A stretch of DNA of 64,000 nt from Natrialba chahannaoensis JCM 10990 (lineage in GTDB: Archaea; Halobacteriota; Halobacteria; Halobacteriales; Natrialbaceae): contig NZ_AOIN01000099.1 of the NCBI RefSeq assembly GCF_000337135.1, forward strand, positions 64,224 through 128,223, given 5' to 3'. Below the pieces are notes generated by a model. That model saw nothing but the letters and a program-made list of their open reading frames with translations. It was not told the origin of the DNA and did not search any database. Each line of letters opens with the position of its first letter. Positions within the stretch are counted from its first letter, which is position 1. Made by a program: the position numbers and the translations under genes. Positions 45,312 to 52,917 of the stretch are shown one piece after another.

Positions 45312-45398
45312 CCGCGTTCGCGTTTGCGTTTGCGTTCGGATTCGGACTCACATTTACGTCCGCAACCGCATCTGCATCCGCGTTCGTGTCGCGAGACG
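45312..45398. repeat. Hexanucleotide simple-sequence tract (GCGTTY)
   Basis: Imperfect run of GCGTTC/GCGTTT/GCATCC hexamers. Non-coding here, yet the same kind of hexamer expansion appears inside several genes of this window. Confidence 0.7.
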
Positions 45399-45725
45399 AA
45401 CCGTCCGCGACGCACCGTCCCCGACCGGCGTCACTGCCGATTCCCTTGCCCCGACGGAACGGACGACACGAGGGACGGGAGAGGAACAGACAAGCAGGTC
45501 CGATGGCGAACAGGCGAGTCAGCGACACTCATCCGCACCGATACCCGCACTCGAACCTGCAGTCAGACTCAGATCCAGACCCACCATCGACACCCGCACT
45601 CGAGGACCGAGGCGAATCGTGCACCACAGACCCAGAATCAGAACCGAACTGAAGTCGGACCGAGACCCAGATCAGGCCCACCTTCAGACCCAGACCCAGC
45701 ACCGGACTAACCGGAGGCGAACCAC

Positions 45726-45902
45726 ATGACCTCACACATCAAACTCTACGGATCGAAGAGCGACCGGTTCGAGGAGATCAAAGACAGTATGGAACAGCAA
45801 CTCGGATACGAGCCGTCGAACCCCGAAGTCGTCGGCCTCATTATGGCGGCCTACGAAACGGAGGAGAACAACGCACTCAGCGTCGACAACGCGCTCCTGT
45901 AA
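45726..45902 (+). CDS. Small charged protein, paralogue B (58 residues)
   Basis: Begins MTSHIKLYGSKSDRFEEIKD and continues LGYEPSNPEVVGLIMAAYE. The first 43 residues align without gaps with the protein at 38648-38818; the tails differ (TEENNALSVDNALL here). It lies 624 bp downstream of regulator copy 2, as paralogue A lies downstream of copy 1. Conservation of both short frames argues strongly that they are real. Function unknown. Confidence 0.75.
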   Translation: MTSHIKLYGSKSDRFEEIKDSMEQQLGYEPSNPEVVGLIMAAYETEENNALSVDNALL

Positions 45903-46087
45903 CATCTGCAGGAGCAAGCTATCAACCGCATCCGTCCACATTTTCGGAGACAAGAACGGCATTCGAACCAGTCTCCATTTTCGACAAAAACCACTAAGTA
46001 ATCTACTGTGGTAGGGTCCTTGGTGCTTGGTGGCAGTGAACACTATATCAGGCACCAGCCTCCGTGACAAAACAGGAGTGAAAACCC

Positions 46088-46261
46088 ATGGCAGACGCAC
46101 ATAAACTCGATTGTGAATCAGTGTCGGACACATGCCGGTTCATTATTCAGTCGGAAAACGAGGAAGAGGCAGTTGAATTGGCTAAGAAACACATGAAAGA
46201 GGTTCACGAGCAGGAATTTACAGACGACGAACTCCGAGAGGAGCATCTTCAAATCGTCTAA
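46088..46261 (+). CDS. DUF1059 family small protein (57 residues)
   Basis: Begins MADAHKLDCESVSDTCRFII, then QSENEEEAVELAKKHMKEVH. This matches DUF1059: two Cys in the first half, an E-rich helix with AKKHMKEVH, and an acidic end. Family members are widespread in archaea and bacteria, with unknown role. Codon use is AT-richer than most neighbours. Confidence 0.82.
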   Translation: MADAHKLDCESVSDTCRFIIQSENEEEAVELAKKHMKEVHEQEFTDDELREEHLQIV

Positions 46262-46720
46262 CGAATAGACGTGGTCGGTTTACTGAGTCTTTCTTCTGTA
46301 TTCTTCACGCTGTCTCTACGAATGCTATTGAGTAGTCGACAGATACGCTACAATAAAATATACTTTATGTCCTACTTACCACTTCCTCGTGGTTGACTTT
46401 GTATGTTGTGTCAAATACAGAACTATTTCCCTGAACCACTCCTTGTAGACAATATGGTATACCTGGCAGCTACGACAGGCTTCGACAGTGTGCCAGCAAC
46501 GTATTTTGTCCGGGTTAAGACTGCCACCGGAAACGACAGCCACTTCTCAGGATGAAAGAAATTGACGCATAGTACGGTTGATAGAAGCGTAAAACTAGGT
46601 CGAACATTGCGTGTGAGGCCCTCAATGATTAAAAACGTTCAAACCTCCAATTTGTATAGTCCTGGTATGGTCTCCGACAGAGACACTCCTCTCCAGACTA
46701 GCGACGGGAACCAACCCACC
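46262..46720. other. AT-rich intergenic region
   Basis: 459 bp clearly lower in GC than the rest of the window, with TATA-like stretches (CAATAAAATATACTTTATG at 46350-46368; ATTAAAAA at 46627-46634). No convincing gene was found. ATTAAAAA lies about 33-40 bp before an in-frame ATG at 46667, an alternative start for the next gene. Confidence 0.55.
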
Positions 46721-47728
46721 ATGGGAACCTCTATTTCTCGGCGTCGTGTGATTCACTCCGGGCTTGCCACCACTGTCCTGGTTGCAGGCTGTCTCGACGA
46801 TGTATCGTCAGGCGGCCCAAGCGACGGAGGCGACGGAACCGGTAGTGACGAGGGATCGGAGGCACAGTCAACTGACGACGGAGAAGAAACCGACGGCGAA
46901 GGGCAAGCAGACGCAGAAGCAGATGATTCCGACTCGGACGATGGTCCGGTGTCCGTCGTGTACGCGTTCCTGAACGCAGCCGTAGAAGAAGACCTCGATC
47001 GGATGAGTGAGCTTTCCCACTCACAGAACCCGCTCGATCCCGCGGCCTGGGTCGAGGACGGCTGGGAGTTCCGTGGTGGTGGCGACGAGGAAGAGATCGA
47101 GGAGATCGAAATTGCGGTCATCAACGACGACCCCACAGTGACAGACATCTTCGAACTGGAGGGGGCAGCGTTTTGGTTCGAAGAAGACGCCCTTGCTGAA
47201 ACCCTCGAGGACGCCGACATGGCGCTGGTTGAGATTACTGCCGACGATCCGACAGAAGACGATATGCTCTGGCTGCTCGCGACCGAGAACGGCGACTGGC
47301 GGTACCTGTTCGCGGCACCCGTTGACGATACCCCGGACGATCCGGAAGAGGCCTTCGAGGAACCAATCGAAGACGAAGACGACGATGTCGTCGTCGAGAT
47401 CGATTGGGAGTACGACAGTCCGACGAGCGACATTCAACAGGCTGCTGTTACGCTCACGGAAGAGCGAGGCATCGACGTCAACCGGATCGAGATCAAATCC
47501 ACGATCGAAGGCGCATCCACGGGTGCCTACGACCGTGACGACGACGAGTTCACCGCTAGCTGGGACACTGGAGCCACACTCTACATCCCCTACGATACCG
47601 ATGGCGACCAGATCGTCGTTACCGCGATCAACGAGGCGGAAAACGAGTCCACAGTCGTCCATCGAGAGCACTACGAACCGGAGGGTGGTATAATCGAGGC
47701 AGTTCAAGCGCGAGTACGCATCCGATGA
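46721..47728 (+). CDS. Tat-type lipoprotein of unknown function
   Basis: Protein of 335 residues. Signal with twin Arg SRRRVIHSGLATTVLVAGC and a lipobox Cys, then a Gly/Asp/Glu-rich linker of about 60 residues, a first domain (SVVYAFLNAAVEEDLDRMSE to TENGDWRYLFAAPVD) resembling lumazine-binding/NTF2-like folds in pattern, a short acidic linker (EEPIEDEDDDVVVEI), and a second beta-rich domain ending EHYEPEGGIIEAVQARVRIR. A PilT- or pilin-like function is not indicated. A Met at 46667 is possible but adds 18 residues before the Arg pair. Confidence 0.8.
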   Translation: MGTSISRRRVIHSGLATTVLVAGCLDDVSSGGPSDGGDGTGSDEGSEAQSTDDGEETDGEGQADAEADDSDSDDGPVSVVYAFLNAAVEEDLDRMSELSHSQNPLDPAAWVEDGWEFRGGGDEEEIEEIEIAVINDDPTVTDIFELEGAAFWFEEDALAETLEDADMALVEITADDPTEDDMLWLLATENGDWRYLFAAPVDDTPDDPEEAFEEPIEDEDDDVVVEIDWEYDSPTSDIQQAAVTLTEERGIDVNRIEIKSTIEGASTGAYDRDDDEFTASWDTGATLYIPYDTDGDQIVVTAINEAENESTVVHREHYEPEGGIIEAVQARVRIR

Positions 47729-47800
47729 AAAGGGCTCTGTCGGCAGAAGCCAGAAGACACCGAAGCCATGCGGCTCTCTGCCGAGAACCGAGTTGCTATC

Positions 47801-49027
47801 CTACCGCAATTGCCAGCTCTCGCGTCGATCCGTCCCCCACTCGCCGAAGTCGAACATCCAGTACAGCGCGTCGATACCGGTCTCGATCTGGTAGGTAATC
47901 GTCCCGTCGTACGTTTCACCGGCGTCGATCGTCACACCGTCGAAATCGGCGAGTGCGCGTAACACGCCGGGCGCGGCCGCCTGGCTCCGTCCGAGCTCAT
48001 CCGTGAGCTGAACCTGCACTGGCGTGAGTTCGCGGTCTCGAGTACTCGTGTTTTCGACCGTCGCACTGACGGCGACGATTTCGTGGCCCTCGTCGGACTG
48101 CATGAACCCGCCGAGGTTGTTCCCGTGCTGGAGGCCGTCGACGGTGATCGTGAGTCCGTCGTGTTCGACCGCTTCCGAGAAGCCGAGCGAGTCGGGCAGC
48201 TCCTGCTCAAGGATTACCGCGTCAGACTCGTCACGTTCGGTGCTGAGGGTGACGAGCGCGGACGTGGCCTCGGTGTTGTCGTTGTCGCCGTCACTGTTGT
48301 TGTCGCCATCGTCGTTACCGTCGTCGTCCGCGTCTGTATCTGCATCCGCATCGCTGTCCGGATCTCTCACTCTATCATCCACAGCGACTGGCTCGAGTTC
48401 GAGCACGAGTGCGTCGGTATCCACATCAGCGTCAACCTCGTAGCCAATCTCAGTTCGGATGACCTCTCCGGGTGCGAGCCGAGCCGCCTCGAAGACGGGC
48501 AGGGGCGACAGCGGGGTCGCGAGCGGGTCTGCGGGTTCCTCGTCAGCCAGGAGTGCTATCTCGAGCACATCGTCGACAGTTTCGACGGCCGTCGCTCCAG
48601 TGTCGGTGCCAGTGTCTGTGTACTGTGCGGCAATATCGACGACGGCGACCGCCGAACCACTCGCCATCTCGATAACCTCACCGTCAGCATCGACGATGTC
48701 ATCTGTCACATCGAGGTCGGAGACGACGACCGCGAGGTCACCGATTTCGAGTTGCTGTCCGAGATCGAACTCGAGTACGGCTGTCGTCTCGTCGGGGTCG
48801 TCAGTGTCGTCGGTATCATCGGTGTCTTCGGCAGTGCTGTCGTCGGTCGTCGCGTTCTCGGCCTCGTCCAAGTCGGACTCAGCAACTGCCTCGGAGTCGT
48901 CAGTTGCGTTCGCCGCGTCGGCTTCGGCTGGGGAGGGATCGTCCGGGCCGTCACCGAAACAGCCGGCGATGGCGACCGCACTGCCAGCGACCGCAGCGAG
49001 ATACGTTCGACGGTCGGGTCGCTCCAT
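47801..49027 (-). CDS. Lipoprotein with DUF4352-like beta-sandwich domains
   Basis: Protein of 408 residues. MERPDRRTYLAAVAGSAVAIAGC gives a Tat-like start with lipobox. A long Asp/Thr/Glu linker (EDTDDTDDTDDPDETT) leads to two immunoglobulin-like domains; each contains the pattern of extracellular DUF4352 proteins (QQLEIGDLAVVVSDLDVTDD to LAPGEVIRTEIGYEV; EAVEHDGLTITVDGLQHGNN to TIDAGETYDGTITYQIET). A second acidic linker (DSDADADTDADDDGNDDGDN) separates them and is coded by GTCATC-like hexamers. The start at 49027 is the only Met before the signal. Convergent with the preceding lipoprotein gene. Confidence 0.8.
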   Translation of the reverse strand: MERPDRRTYLAAVAGSAVAIAGCFGDGPDDPSPAEADAANATDDSEAVAESDLDEAENATTDDSTAEDTDDTDDTDDPDETTAVLEFDLGQQLEIGDLAVVVSDLDVTDDIVDADGEVIEMASGSAVAVVDIAAQYTDTGTDTGATAVETVDDVLEIALLADEEPADPLATPLSPLPVFEAARLAPGEVIRTEIGYEVDADVDTDALVLELEPVAVDDRVRDPDSDADADTDADDDGNDDGDNNSDGDNDNTEATSALVTLSTERDESDAVILEQELPDSLGFSEAVEHDGLTITVDGLQHGNNLGGFMQSDEGHEIVAVSATVENTSTRDRELTPVQVQLTDELGRSQAAAPGVLRALADFDGVTIDAGETYDGTITYQIETGIDALYWMFDFGEWGTDRRESWQLR

Positions 49028-49136
49028 ACGAAGGAGCGGCCACGTCACAGCAAGTACGGTGGGTGAAGATCGACCGCGGATGGGGAACGAGTGGTGCCGA
49101 TGGTGCGACGGTAACGGTGAGTCCCAGTGATCGGCG

Positions 49137-49208
49137 GCCAGCGGACGACGACGCCCGTTGGTGAACGGACGATGATACCTGGTGGTGAGCGGACGACGGC
49201 ACCCGGTG
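49137..49208. repeat. 24-bp tandem repeat, three units
   Basis: Units at 49137-49160, 49161-49184 and 49185-49208; the last two match at about 18 of 24 positions (GTGARCGGACGA core). The array lies in the divergent region between the DUF4352-like lipoprotein and the zinc-finger membrane protein. Confidence 0.75.
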
Positions 49209-49311
49209 GTGGTGGGCGTCCGTGTCTCAGGGAGACTGTGACACACAGAGTGAGCCACCCGATTCTTCGACTACGCTTCATGCCCTGTGTCGTCCGAGAG
49301 TCAACAGTGAG

Positions 49312-49980
49312 ATGCCAACTCAGTGCACCTACTGTGCGGCCACCGTCCCCGACGACGAGTACGAGAACCACCTCGTCCGGGCCCACGCAGACGATCTCTC
49401 ACGGATCGACAGACGACGCGTCGGCCTCGAACCGATAGAGTCGGCGTCGGACCCGAACTCGAACTCGAGTACCCCCCAGATTCGAACGCTGGCAGTATAC
49501 GCCAGCGCCGGCCTCGTTCTGCTTCTGGTTGCGGTCGGCTACGGACTGGTCTTTCTCGACACCGACGAGCCCGCCAGTGCGGCGGCCGTCCAGCCCGATC
49601 CGACGGCGCAGATCCACGAGCACGGGCAGGTGACTGTCCAGTACGACGACACCGTCGTCGACTTCAATGAGCCACAGTACATCGAGGCCGACGAGTGCTT
49701 CCACTTCCACGCGACCGACGACGCGACGGTCTGGCACGCCCACTGTGAGGATGTGACGATCGAGTACGCACTCGAGACGCTCGGGATGGAGGTTACCACG
49801 GATCGGTTCGTGATCGGTGAGCAGGAGTTCGATGAGGCCGATGGCGATGCGGTCAGTGTTACTGTCGACGGCGTCGAGGTTGACCCGCAGGAGTACGTCC
49901 TGCAGGGTGTTGGTCCAGTCGCTGACGCACAGGCTGGCGCGGGTGACAATGTCGAAATTGTCGCTGAGTCGGGTGGCTGA
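49312..49980 (+). CDS. Membrane protein with N-terminal C2H2 zinc finger and His/Cys-rich external domain
   Basis: Protein of 222 residues. Residues 5-25 form a C2H2-type finger (C5, C8, H20, H25; MPTQCTYCAATVPDD then ENHLVRAH). A polar linker leads to one transmembrane segment (about 60-82, AVYASAGLVLLLVAVGYGLV). The external part has YIEADECFHFHATDDATVWH with a following AHCED, a cluster of His and Cys likely to bind a metal, and a beta-rich end. The layout couples a cytoplasmic zinc finger to an external metal-binding-like domain. No known family. Confidence 0.75.
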   Translation: MPTQCTYCAATVPDDEYENHLVRAHADDLSRIDRRRVGLEPIESASDPNSNSSTPQIRTLAVYASAGLVLLLVAVGYGLVFLDTDEPASAAAVQPDPTAQIHEHGQVTVQYDDTVVDFNEPQYIEADECFHFHATDDATVWHAHCEDVTIEYALETLGMEVTTDRFVIGEQEFDEADGDAVSVTVDGVEVDPQEYVLQGVGPVADAQAGAGDNVEIVAESGG

Positions 49981-50295
49981 GTTTCGATTGCGGTTGCGGT
50001 GTTGTCGGTTGCGTAGTCGGCGGTTGGGAGGTTGACGATTGAGCTCTCGACGGGTAGGAGATTGGTGGTTACGGGGGGTGTCAGTTTCAGGGGTCGTCGA
50101 ATCACCCCTTACAAGGAAATTGGCGCGTTCGCGCCTCGAAAACAAGTCCGCTCGTAGACCTTAAATATCCCAACGCGGTCGGGAATCCTCGCGCTTCAGC
50201 GCGGGGAGGACGTCAACACGCGTAGGTGAGCAGACACCCGATTCCTCCCTATCGTTCACCGATTCTATACGACTCGTGCCCGCGTCCGGGACGGT
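49981..50295. other. Intergenic region with hairpins
   Basis: 315 bp with G/T-rich simple sequence near 49985-50040 (GGTTGCGGT repeats), the hairpin GGCGCG/CGCGCC at 50122-50135, and the IS200/IS605-like end listed separately. TTAAATATCC at 50161-50170 is a TATA-like stretch ahead of the small zinc-finger gene. Confidence 0.5.
50181..50216 (-). mobile_element. Orphan IS200/IS605-type end (hairpin adjoining TTGAC)
   Basis: Read on the minus strand: TTGAC, then GTCCTCCCC, a hairpin GCGC/GCGC with loop CTGAA, then GAGGATTCCC. This is the layout of left ends of tnpB-carrying IS200/IS605 elements (TTGAC target, CCTCCCC-hairpin-GGGATTC), as I remember it. No tnpA or tnpB is nearby, so it is a remnant or the end of a non-autonomous copy. 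Confidence 0.6.
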
Positions 50296-50439
50296 ATGAT
50301 GAGCTATCGTTTCCACCGAACCGGCTCGCTGTGCATCGCCTGTGGGGTGACCTACAAACGGCAGAACAAGTATCACGGCTACTACTGTACCGATTGTCGT
50401 CCGATTGCAGCCAGCGGAAACCATGAGGAAGAGATGTAG
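50296..50439 (+). CDS. Small zinc-finger protein (47 residues)
   Basis: Sequence opens MMSYRFHRTGSLCIACGVTY and continues KYHGYYCTDCRPI. Two Cys pairs (CIAC, CTDC) 18 residues apart form a single zinc ribbon-like unit. It matches the style of the many haloarchaeal mini zinc-finger proteins. It is immediately next to the orphan IS end. Confidence 0.68.
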   Translation: MMSYRFHRTGSLCIACGVTYKRQNKYHGYYCTDCRPIAASGNHEEEM

Positions 50440-50743
50440 AATCGGGCGGGAGGCCCGGCTACCCACACCCAACTCGCTCGTGGTACCGGTACCAAAGGCA
50501 ACTCGCTCATAGGCGAACCGCCCAGCGACGGCCCGAACGAGGGGCGTTCACCCCGATCCTTCCCTACCCTTCATCGCCTCTTTTTGACCGCAAACACCGA
50601 AACACGTGCCGTCTAGCGATCCGTCTGCACCGTCCGGCTGACTCGTCTCGTCTCAGCACAGACCCGCTCTACCCCTTTCATCTCGACCGCCGAACGGGCG
50701 CAACGCACTAGATCAGCGACAGAACCAGGATGGGACCAAAACC
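50440..50743. other. Intergenic region upstream of the first disordered-protein gene
   Basis: 304 bp with no gene seen. It contains the perfect 12-bp palindrome GGTACCGGTACC at 50482-50493, flanked by two copies of AACTCGCTC. There is a T-run CTCTTTTT at about 50578-50585 that may end the preceding transcript. Confidence 0.55.
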
Positions 50744-52639
50744 ATGAGAGACCACGTGGGTGTCCTCGCGGTAATCGCTCTGCTGGTGTTAGGCGGCGTC
50801 GTCGCCGCGACCGGCTCCGTCACCAACGGCGACGACCAGACCGTCGTCTACAGCCTCGACGACGAGCGATGCGACGTGAGCGAACACCTCGACGAAACCA
50901 TGGATCTCACGACCGAAACCGACGAGCGTGAGAGCCAGAGCCAGAGCGAACGCGACCGATCGAACGCCGATCATCGCGAGAACGAACGCGAGTCCGACAC
51001 AAGCGAGCGCGAGAGCGAACGCGACAGCTCGAGTGCACTCGACGAGAGCGAGCGCGACGAAAGTGAGCGTGACAGCAGTCAGGACAGCGAGTACGACCGC
51101 GACAACAGCGAGTCGGAAGTGAACGACCGCGACGAAGAGCGTGACGCAAGCAGCGAGCGCACCGCCGAGGAACGCGACGAGAGCGAACGCGACCGCAGCG
51201 AGCGCGAGGTCGACGACACCGACGTCGAGACCGACGAGCGCGAATCCGACGCCGAGCGCGAGACGGCCGAACGCGAGGACAGCGAGTCGGACGCCGACAG
51301 CACGCACAGCGAGCACGATTCGGGCGAGCGCGAACGCACGGCGGACGAGAGCGACGAACGCGACGCCGAACAGCGCAGCGACAGCGACGAGAGCGAACGG
51401 ACCGCAGACGAGCGCACAAGCGACCGCAGCGAGGCCGACATCAACTACGACGACACGGACCGTGAGGTGAGCGAACAGGCACACCGCGATGTCGAGACCG
51501 ACGACCGCGAAACCGAGTCGGCAGACTCAGACACCGACGAGCAGTCGAGCGAGGAGCGCGAGCACACTGACGCCGAACGCGAGACGACCGACCGCGACAG
51601 CGAACGGGACTCGAGTACGAGTGAGGAACGCGCAGCGTCGGCGAGTGATCGCGACGCGACCCAGTTCGATGCGGATCGGTTCGAGCGTGGAGAGGGAGAT
51701 TCGGAAGAAGAGGACGAACAGCGCGAGCGTGAGCGTGAGACTGAAGGCGGCCACGAGGAGTCGAGCGACGAGACGGAGAGCGAGCGCGACCAGGAGCACA
51801 CCGACGCCGAGCGCGCAGAGAGTGAGCAGACGGAGAGCGACGACGCCAGCAGCGAGAGTGATCGCCACGAGTTCGATAGCGAGTTCATCCGCAGCGAGCA
51901 GTTTGACTCTGCACTCGACAGCACCGAGCGTATCCAGCAGGGCGACGAGCGGACCACCGACGAGTTCGACCGCGACGCGAGCGCAGCGGAACGCGACAGT
52001 TCCCGCAGCGAGTTCGACAGCGAATCGGTCGCGGGCGACCGCAGCGAGATCGAGCGCGACCAGCACGACCGCAGCCTCGAGACCACGGACAACGACTCAG
52101 AGCGTGACCAGCGCGAACGGACTGAGCGCGACGAGACGAGCGACCGGTCGTCGAGCGAACGCGACAGCAGTCGGTACGCCGCAGACCTGGACGAAAGCGA
52201 GCGCGACGTGAGCGAGACCACCGCGTCCGAGCGCGACACCGAACGTGAACGAGACAGCGGCAGGGACGAGTACGAGGACAGGGACACCGAACGCGAGCGC
52301 AGTAGCGATCGCGAGCACGAGCGCGACGAATCCGAACGCGAGCGCAGCGAGCGCGCCGACGAATCTGAACGCGAGCACGAACGCGACGAGCATGAACACG
52401 AGCGCGACCTCGAAACCCGCGACAGCGACCGCAGCGAGTCCGACAGCGATGCCGAGCGCGAGCAGACCGAAACCGAACGCGACCAGACCGAGCGCGAGCA
52501 AACGACGGACACCGACTGTGAGACGGTCTCCGAACGGCTGATCGTCACCGGCGACAGCATCCAGGAACTCGAGCGCAAGGGCATCATCACACCCAACGAC
52601 GACGGTACCTTCGACGTCGACGTGAGTGAACTCGAGTAG
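50744..52639 (+). CDS. Secreted disordered Ser/Glu/Arg/Asp-rich protein, member 1
   Basis: Protein of 631 residues. MRDHVGVLAVIALLVLGGVV is a signal peptide or membrane anchor. The next 550 residues consist almost only of Ser, Glu, Arg, Asp, Thr and Ala (SERESERDSSSALDESERDE). There are just two Cys: C43 in DDERCDVSE and C592 in DTDCETVSE. The last 40 residues are different and look folded or helical (RLIVTGDSIQELERKGIITP). The paralogue at 52918-54915 keeps matching landmarks at the same spacing: VNDRDE, DDTDV, DSTHSE, SDINYDD-like, LETTDND. A role as extracellular polyelectrolyte, adhesin spacer or biofilm matrix is inference. Confidence 0.88.
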   Translation: MRDHVGVLAVIALLVLGGVVAATGSVTNGDDQTVVYSLDDERCDVSEHLDETMDLTTETDERESQSQSERDRSNADHRENERESDTSERESERDSSSALDESERDESERDSSQDSEYDRDNSESEVNDRDEERDASSERTAEERDESERDRSEREVDDTDVETDERESDAERETAEREDSESDADSTHSEHDSGERERTADESDERDAEQRSDSDESERTADERTSDRSEADINYDDTDREVSEQAHRDVETDDRETESADSDTDEQSSEEREHTDAERETTDRDSERDSSTSEERAASASDRDATQFDADRFERGEGDSEEEDEQRERERETEGGHEESSDETESERDQEHTDAERAESEQTESDDASSESDRHEFDSEFIRSEQFDSALDSTERIQQGDERTTDEFDRDASAAERDSSRSEFDSESVAGDRSEIERDQHDRSLETTDNDSERDQRERTERDETSDRSSSERDSSRYAADLDESERDVSETTASERDTERERDSGRDEYEDRDTERERSSDREHERDESERERSERADESEREHERDEHEHERDLETRDSDRSESDSDAEREQTETERDQTEREQTTDTDCETVSERLIVTGDSIQELERKGIITPNDDGTFDVDVSELE

Positions 52640-52917
52640 GTGAGTGCGCAGAGAGGGTGGTCGTCTGGCCCCGCAGCCGTTTTTAGCCGTTCAACAGGGG
52701 GAGTGATGAGAGTGTAGTACGCCTGCGCGTAACTCGAACACATCACATACCGGCCCGATCCACTGGCCGCCCGAACCCACCATCTCGTTAGCCCGTTCGT
52801 CGTCCGATCGGCGTCTCCAGCCCCCAACGCGCCCGTCCTTTCCCGGTTCTTCGTCTCCCGTTCTTAAGACCCAGTGGCGAAGACAGGAATGGCCTACGGG
52901 ATAGGTTTCGAGAGCAC
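52640..52917. other. Intergenic region between the two disordered-protein genes
   Basis: 278 bp, no gene seen. Pyrimidine-rich tract CGTCCTTTCCCGGTTCTTCG at about 52830 precedes GTTCTTAAGACC (52860-52871), a possible promoter core roughly 50 bp before the start of member 2. Confidence 0.5.

Larger units (their letters stand above)
45103..45725. other. Intergenic region with hairpin and hexamer repeats
   Basis: 623 bp. It contains the hairpin at 45216-45264 and the GCGTTT-type repeats at 45312-45398. Near 45655-45715 are repeats of CAGACC/CAGATC just before the small gene at 45726. An open frame of 69 codons overlaps the regulator stop by ATGA (45099-45308) but has no convincing coding features. 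Confidence 0.55.

Noticed and set aside
46455..46556. 33-codon frame in the AT-rich island
   Set aside because: Too short, with no family resemblance and no clear promoter position.
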